Program-made: the position numbers and the translations under genes | Notes under the pieces: model-generated | What the model saw: only the letters and a program-made list of their open reading frames with translations | The model's database searches: none | Told to the model about the DNA's origin: nothing | Assembly (NCBI RefSeq): GCF_900078385.1 | Contig: NZ_FLQR01000011.1 | Location: 62,001-126,000 of the forward strand | DNA from: an uncultured Microbacterium sp. | GTDB taxonomy: Bacteria > Actinomycetota > Actinomycetes > Actinomycetales > Microbacteriaceae | DNA length: 64,000 nt | Direction of reading: 5' to 3' | Shown here: positions 59,654 through 64,000 of the stretch, one piece after another | How the letters are laid out: every line of letters begins with the position of its first letter | Numbering within the stretch: the stretch's first letter is position 1

Positions 59654-60022
59654 TCACTCCCGGCCCTGCAGGCGGTCGATCTCGCGCCGCTCCCGCTTCG
59701 TGGGTCGTCCGGCGCCACGGTCGCGGACCGCGAGCATCGCGGTGGGTTCGCGGGCGGGCGTCTTGTCCTCCGCGGCGACGGCCGCCAGGGGCGCCCCGAC
59801 CCGCTTCGTCAGCAGCTGCCGGACGACGAGGATGCGGTCGAACCCGGCGATCCGGATCCGCAGTTCGTCGCCGATCCGGACGGGTTGGGCGGCCTTCGCC
59901 TTCTCGCCGTTGACCCGCACATGGCCGGCGCGGCATGCCGTCGTCGCTGCCGAGCGGGTCTTGTAGACGCGGACGGCCCACAACAAGGAATCGACGCGAA
60001 CTGTGGACACGGCATCCATCAT
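59654..60022 (-). CDS. S4-domain RNA-binding protein, Hsp15-like
   Basis: 122 residues with an S4 domain (about 8-70; RVDSLLWAVRVYKTRSAATT and HVRVNGEKAK), like Hsp15 that rescues stalled 50S-nascent-chain complexes. Basic tail GRPTKRERREIDRL. ATG at 60022 shares its first base with the stop of the lysoplasmalogenase gene (TGATG), so the two are cotranscribed. Confidence 0.85.
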   Translation of the reverse strand: MMDAVSTVRVDSLLWAVRVYKTRSAATTACRAGHVRVNGEKAKAAQPVRIGDELRIRIAGFDRILVVRQLLTKRVGAPLAAVAAEDKTPAREPTAMLAVRDRGAGRPTKRERREIDRLQGRE

Positions 60023-60717
60023 CACCGATGACGGAGCAGCCGCACGATTCCGAGCGCGAGGAGGCCCTGGCCGATCGTGTAGGTGATCATGATCCACGGG
60101 CCGGCAAGGGGTTCCGAGACGCCGTCGAGGAACAGGCGCATGGCGAGGATCGAATCGGATGCGAGGAAGAACGCGCCGCCGACCGCGGTGAGGGTGCTTC
60201 CGCGGGTGGATGCCGCGGCGGTGCCGCCCAGCACGAGCCCGTACACGGCGACCGCGATCGCGAGAGCACCGAGGCTCGGCCAGAGCAGGAGCATCATGCC
60301 CGCCCACCAGGCCGCGTAGACGAGAGACCACAGCGCGAACGGGCGACGCGCGACCGGGCGGAGGAACAGCCCGATGTACAGCAGGTGCGCGATGCCGAAG
60401 CAGAGCAGCATGGCCGGCAGCTCGTCACCGAGGAAGGGGAAGAAGACCGCCGCACCGTCGCCGAGCCAGGAGAACGCGATCGCGGCGAGCAGGAGGGCTG
60501 CGGCCGTGGACCGGAGGGCCCCGCGCAGCGCCCACACGACCGCGAGCGCCAGCACCGGCATGAGAGTGAGCTTGGTCGGGTACACGAGCGCTTCGAGGTC
60601 GAACGTCAGCGCGACCACGTGCACGAGGGAGACCGCGGCGTAGAGCGCGAAACCCCACCACCGCGTGTCGTCGCGGGGGCGGGAGGGCGCGGGCGATCCG
60701 GCGCGGGTGTGCGTCAC
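60022..60717 (-). CDS. YhhN/TMEM86 family membrane protein, lysoplasmalogenase-like
   Basis: 231 residues, eight TM helices. Conserved acidic residues in FSWLGDGAAVFF (near 95) and FFLASDSILAMRLF (near 190) match YhhN/TMEM86, some of which hydrolyse lysoplasmalogens. Many actinobacteria lack plasmalogens, so the real substrate is uncertain. GTG with AAGGAG four bases upstream. Confidence 0.82.
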   Translation of the reverse strand: MTHTRAGSPAPSRPRDDTRWWGFALYAAVSLVHVVALTFDLEALVYPTKLTLMPVLALAVVWALRGALRSTAAALLLAAIAFSWLGDGAAVFFPFLGDELPAMLLCFGIAHLLYIGLFLRPVARRPFALWSLVYAAWWAGMMLLLWPSLGALAIAVAVYGLVLGGTAAASTRGSTLTAVGGAFFLASDSILAMRLFLDGVSEPLAGPWIMITYTIGQGLLALGIVRLLRHR

Positions 60718-60784
60718 GGTGCTCCTTCGGACCGGTGCCGGCCGCCTCGGGCAGCGACCGCGCTCCATCGTAGAGGCTGGCGGG

Positions 60785-61369
60785 TCAGCGCTCCGCGAGC
60801 GAGAGCGACACGATCGGCCGATTCGGCTTCGGGCGTGCCACTTCGCGGAAGCCGGCGGCCAGGAAGGTGGAGAGCGAGCCATGGTAGAGATCGTTCGTCG
60901 TCGCCTTCTGGACGGCGGTGTCGAGGGGATACGCCTCGATCACGCGCGCGCCGTTCGCGCGCGCGTGACCCAGGGCCGCCTCCAACAGTGCCGCGCTGAG
61001 CCCCTGCCCGCGGTGCTCGCGCCGGACGACGAAGCAGCTGACGGCCCACGCGGTCTCGTCCTCGAACGGGGTGGGCGAGGCCGCGAAGGCGCGCGTGCGC
61101 GCGAGGCGCGGCTGCGAGGTGCGCGGCGCGACCTTGACCCACCCGGCGGGCTCGCCGTCGACGTAGCCGATGAGCCCCGGCGCGAGCGGCCCTTCAGCCT
61201 GCGTGCGCAGCATGTCGTGGCGTTCGTCGCGGGTGGTCGCGTTGAACTGCGACGCGGACAGCATCCACCACTGGCACCAGCACGACGCGCCGTCTCCACC
61301 GCCGGTGAGCGCCTGCTCGACGTCGGCGAACCGATCGGGCGACGCGGGGACGATCGTGATCTCGGCCAT
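60785..61369 (-). CDS. GNAT family N-acetyltransferase
   Basis: 194 residues. Acetyl-CoA motif A: RREHRGQGLSAALLEAAL (near 113-130). N-terminal CWCQWWMLSASQF holds an aromatic-cysteine patch seen in a subgroup of actinobacterial GNATs. Substrate unknown. TAGCGT six bases before the ATG on the minus strand gives a leaderless fit. Confidence 0.85.
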   Translation of the reverse strand: MAEITIVPASPDRFADVEQALTGGGDGASCWCQWWMLSASQFNATTRDERHDMLRTQAEGPLAPGLIGYVDGEPAGWVKVAPRTSQPRLARTRAFAASPTPFEDETAWAVSCFVVRREHRGQGLSAALLEAALGHARANGARVIEAYPLDTAVQKATTNDLYHGSLSTFLAAGFREVARPKPNRPIVSLSLAER

Positions 61370-61447
61370 TCCCCGACGCTAGCCTCGGGCGCCGACACGC
61401 GGAAGATCGCGCTCGCGTCTCGGTTCGCGGGGGCGAGGGCGAGCGGG

Positions 61448-61453
61448 TAGGAT
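61448..61453 (+). promoter_or_regulatory. -10 box of tRNA-Pro
   Basis: TAGGAT lies 29 bases before the mature 5' end, leaving a short transcribed leader to be trimmed. The leader contains the inverted pair CCGCGCGCGG. Confidence 0.5.
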
Positions 61454-61482
61454 GGGGGAGTTGTCCGCGCGCGGACGACGTC

Positions 61483-61556
<74 letters not shown>

Positions 61557-61574
61557 CGGACACGGAAACAGAAC

Positions 61575-61608
61575 GGGCCGGAAACTTCTCGAGGTTTCCG
61601 GCCCTTCT
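61575..61608 (+). terminator. Terminator after tRNA-Pro
   Basis: GGGCCGGAAAC and GTTTCCGGCCC (61575-61585 with 61594-61604) form a perfect 11-bp stem with an 8-nt loop, followed by TTCT. Confidence 0.9.
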
Positions 61609-61732
61609 GCATGTCCCCGGATCACCGTCCCCTCGCAGCGGCGACGAGCCGCACGGGTTCGCATCACGGGCCGCAGGTTACGGTGTGTAGATCGGGTCAA
61701 CGGAGCTCCCGGCAAGCCAGAAAGGCATCACG

Positions 61733-62521
61733 TTGAGAACATCCCGCATCCTGGCCGTCGCCACCTGCGCCGCCCTGCTTGCCGTCGGCCTTCCCGCCGC
61801 CGCGAACGCCGCCACCTCGGTGCACGAAGGTGACTTCACCGTCCGGGAGGGCACGACGTACGTGGGTGACCTGAGGGTGAACGGCGACGTCGTCGTGGCC
61901 GCGGGCGCAACAGTGTCCGGGAATCTGATCGTGACCGGTGACGTGACGCTGAGGGGCGGGTCCGTCGTCACCCAGACCGTCGTGGTCACAGACGGCACGA
62001 TCACCGTCGCCCGCGCGACCGTCATCAAGAACGTCCGTCAGACAGGCGCTGGAGGCCTCGCCATCTACCAGGGCAGCGATGTCCGCGGCGACGTTTCAGA
62101 GCAGGGCGATGGAAACCTTTCGGTCAACGGTGATGTCGGGGGCGCGATTGCCGAAGCCGGCGACGGGGCCCTCAACGTGCGTGGAACCGTGGACGAGAGC
62201 GCGAAGGAGCAGGGTTCCGGCAACGTCTTGGTTCTCGGTACGGTCCGCGGCCGCGTGGCTGAGTATGACGGTGGGTATGTCGTCGTCGAGACCGACGCGA
62301 AAGCCGGGGTCACCGGAACCACCGGGGACGTCCTCGAGCACGACCTCGGCGCTCTCATCGTGCGCGGTCACGTGAACGGAACCGCCCGTGAGCTCGGGGG
62401 CGGCAGCATCACCGTTGGCAGGACCGCTGTCATCACCGGCAACGTCGTCGAGTCGGAAGACGGCGATGTGCTCGTTGTGACCGGTGCGAAGATCGCCGGC
62501 AAAGTCGTCACGACGCCCTGA
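61733..62521 (+). CDS. Secreted bactofilin-like beta-helix repeat protein
   Basis: 262 residues from a TTG start with AAAGG seven bases upstream. A Sec signal peptide ends about ANA-ATS (residue 26). The mature part is a series of 18-20-residue repeats with pattern G-x-L-x-V-x-G-x-V-x-G-x-V-x-E-x-G (for example NLSVNGDVGGAIAEAGDG and ALNVRGTVDESAKEQGSG), the parallel beta-helix seen in polymer-forming bactofilin-type proteins. It is exported, unlike true bactofilins, and has no anchor, so a secreted or wall-associated filament is possible. Codon choice is less GC-biased than in the core genes. Confidence 0.75.
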   Translation: MRTSRILAVATCAALLAVGLPAAANAATSVHEGDFTVREGTTYVGDLRVNGDVVVAAGATVSGNLIVTGDVTLRGGSVVTQTVVVTDGTITVARATVIKNVRQTGAGGLAIYQGSDVRGDVSEQGDGNLSVNGDVGGAIAEAGDGALNVRGTVDESAKEQGSGNVLVLGTVRGRVAEYDGGYVVVETDAKAGVTGTTGDVLEHDLGALIVRGHVNGTARELGGGSITVGRTAVITGNVVESEDGDVLVVTGAKIAGKVVTTP

Positions 62522-62598
62522 CCACACTCGTCCCGATGGCGTCCCCGTGATCGCCGCTTCGGGACCGATCCGATCGATCGGGTCGAGAACGGAAAATT

Positions 62599-62706
62599 GT
62601 GAGCAGGCGCGTAGCAATCGTGGTCGGCCTGATCACATTCGTGGTCGTCGGAGCGCTCGTCCTCTTGTACTCACTTGGGATGCTCGGCAACGCGCCAGTG
62701 TCATGA
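62599..62706 (+). CDS. Small single-span membrane peptide (35 residues)
   Basis: GTG start, with GGAAAA four to five bases upstream. After a basic start (SRR) comes one long hydrophobic helix (VAIVVGLITFVVVGALVLLY) and a short neutral tail. The strong amphipathic-free hydrophobicity suggests real membrane insertion, but size limits certainty. Between this frame and the lectin gene (62707-62977) I see nothing else coding or clearly regulatory. Confidence 0.45.
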   Translation: MSRRVAIVVGLITFVVVGALVLLYSLGMLGNAPVS

Positions 62707-62977
62707 ACGGCTCTGAGCACATGCCGGAAGCAGCCTAGCCGGCCCCTTTCGTCGTCGAGCCGCGGATCCTCGACCGGCAGCAACCGGCATCCATGCTGCC
62801 CGGCCAGGGCCGACGGTCCGTCCCCCTCAGCGTGGGACAGCACACATGGCGATGTATCTGGCCCTCGCCGTCCTCGCTCCTTCCTGTCATTGAAGACTGT
62901 GCGAGTTCGCCGGGATCCGCGAGATCCCTCCTGAGGTCACATCAGAGTCGATTGCCCACAACGAGAGGCCGACGGCC

Positions 62978-64000
62978 ATGGTCGAGCAACTGAACCCCTT
63001 CGACGACTTGCACGCCCTCGGGCAGATCGAGTCGGCGAACCAGAAGTCGACCTTCGTGATGCAGGGCGACGGCAACCTTGTGCTCTACCGGGGAGGCAAG
63101 GCGCGCTGGGCGAGCGGCACCGCCGGCCGCTCGGTGACGCAGGCCGTCATGCAGGGCGACGGCAACTTCGTCCTCTACGGCCCTGGCGGCGCATACGTCT
63201 GGGATACCGGCACCGACGGCCATCCGGGGGCGTCTCTCTTCGTGCAGGACGACGGCAACGTGGTGATCTACGACCCTGCCGGCGTTCCGCTCTGGGCCTC
63301 GAACACGAGCATCACGATGCGATCTGTTTCGGGCTTCCTCCCCAGCACGTCGGCGTTCCACTTCGCCAACGCGTTCCCCGCCGTCCCGCATGGAACGATC
63401 ACTCTGCTGGGCAACGCGATCCCCATCGGCGACGCATCGCAGGGGCTGTGCGGGGGGATGGCGTTCGCGGCACGCGACTACTTCGAAGCGGGGGTTCCGA
63501 TTCCGCGGATGACGGCGCCGCCGACATCCGGACCGGTCTTCGATCACATCGTCATGCGGCTCTACGAAAGCTTCAACCTGCTGCTGCCGCCCCCGCCTCC
63601 GCCGGCGCCGCCGATCGTCCCGATCCTCACCCCGATCCCTCCGTTCGGACCGGGCCCCCTGACGTACTGGTGGCTGATGGACCCGGCTCTGCCCGACCAC
63701 GAGACGGTGGCGAGCAACATCAACCTGGCTCCTCGCGGTCGCGCCTGGGTCACGATCGTGGACTCGTGGCCGCAGATCCGTGCCGACATCGAGGGCAATC
63801 GCCTCTCGCCGATCGCGCTCATCGAGGTCAAGTCGCACGACCCCCTGCAGATGGGCAAGAACCACCAGGTGCTGGCATACGGCTACGAGTTGGATGGCTC
63901 CGACCTGGCGATCCGGGTCTACGATCCGAACTTCCCGGACGATGACGGCGTCACGCTGTCACTCGACATCTCGGATCCGCAGCACACCACGCCGATCACG
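62978..64000 (+). CDS. B-type lectin domain fused to papain-like cysteine-protease-type domain (3' end outside window)
   Basis: At least 341 residues, still open at the window end. Residues 20-110 are a bulb-type mannose-binding lectin domain with the three Q-x-D-x-N-x-V-x-Y motifs at 29-37, 59-67 and 90-98. After a linker, C158 in GLCGGMAFAARDYF, H296 in KNHQVLAYGYE and D316/N318 in VYDPNFP fit a papain/C39-like Cys-His-Asp arrangement. A proline run (204-212) lies between. No N-terminal signal peptide is visible, so export, if any, uses another route. Function unknown; ATG with GAGAGG about ten bases upstream. Confidence 0.7.
   Translation, partial: MVEQLNPFDDLHALGQIESANQKSTFVMQGDGNLVLYRGGKARWASGTAGRSVTQAVMQGDGNFVLYGPGGAYVWDTGTDGHPGASLFVQDDGNVVIYDPAGVPLWASNTSITMRSVSGFLPSTSAFHFANAFPAVPHGTITLLGNAIPIGDASQGLCGGMAFAARDYFEAGVPIPRMTAPPTSGPVFDHIVMRLYESFNLLLPPPPPPAPPIVPILTPIPPFGPGPLTYWWLMDPALPDHETVASNINLAPRGRAWVTIVDSWPQIRADIEGNRLSPIALIEVKSHDPLQMGKNHQVLAYGYELDGSDLAIRVYDPNFPDDDGVTLSLDISDPQHTTPIT

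Noticed and set aside
61561..61732. Search for a copy of the tRNA-Pro 3' end as an attachment repeat
   Set aside because: No repeat of the T-arm/acceptor sequence was found in the remaining 2.4 kb of the window.

Overview
The window is a high-GC actinobacterial chromosome segment. Gene order, actinobacterial marker families (PriA-type HisA, LysM gene divergent from lexA, xerD-parA-scpA-scpB cluster, SseB-like and DUF1844 proteins) and many leaderless TAnnnT promoters point to the Microbacteriaceae, most likely Microbacterium or a close relative. The taxonomic call is inferred from protein sequences read by eye, not from a database search. No mobile elements, CRISPR arrays or prophage genes were seen, and almost all of the window is compact core genome.

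Layout. 1-2.7 kb: recA end, recX, a DrrAB-type ABC exporter. 2.7-6.1 kb: miaB-miaA (tRNA A37 modification) and dapF. 6.1-10.3 kb: RsmC-like methyltransferase, hflX, an S9 peptidase. 10.3-13.8 kb: metF-metE behind a structured leader. 13.8-15.1 kb: lexA divergent from a LysM gene that resembles the SOS division inhibitors YneA/ChiZ. 15.1-19.1 kb: hisC, hisB-hisH-hisA, SseB-like gene. 19.1-22 kb: DUF1844 gene, infC-rpmI-rplT with an apparent AUC start for infC, and a SpoU rRNA methyltransferase. 22-25.5 kb: gluABCD-type amino-acid importer. 25.5-29.1 kb: pheST. 29.1-35.7 kb: AAA ATPase, hot-dog protein, alpha/beta-hydrolase-LuxR fusion, second ABC exporter, epimerase-like oxidoreductase. 35.7-41.3 kb: argCJBDF preceded by a short arginine-rich reading frame and mutually exclusive RNA pairings. 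41.3-48.4 kb: membrane protein, nadK-recN-pyrG-Nudix-xerD. 48.4-55.6 kb: VKOR protein, parA, scpA-scpB, rluB-type synthase, tyrA, cmk, der. 55.6-58.3 kb: anaerobic ribonucleotide reductase nrdD-nrdG behind NrdR-like boxes. 58.3-61.4 kb: Nudix-NYN fusion, DUF2809 protein, lysoplasmalogenase-S4 pair, GNAT. 61.5-64 kb: tRNA-Pro(GGG), then a less core-like tail: a secreted beta-helix protein, a tiny membrane peptide, and an unfinished B-lectin/papain-like protein.

How genes work together. Many operons show 4-base ATGA/GTGA or TGATG overlaps (ABC pair, miaBA, metFE, hisBH, pheST, argCJBDF, nadK-recN, Nudix-xerD, scpAB-rluB, tyrA-cmk-der), implying translational coupling. The main regulatory candidates are an attenuation-like leader in front of argC, the structured leader of metF, the infC leader with its AUC start, a LexA-box-like dyad over the LysM promoter, and two NrdR-like boxes exactly 31 bp apart in front of nrdD. 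A TAnnnT (or close variant) box exactly 6-7 nt before the start codon recurs at well over ten genes and suggests widespread leaderless mRNAs.
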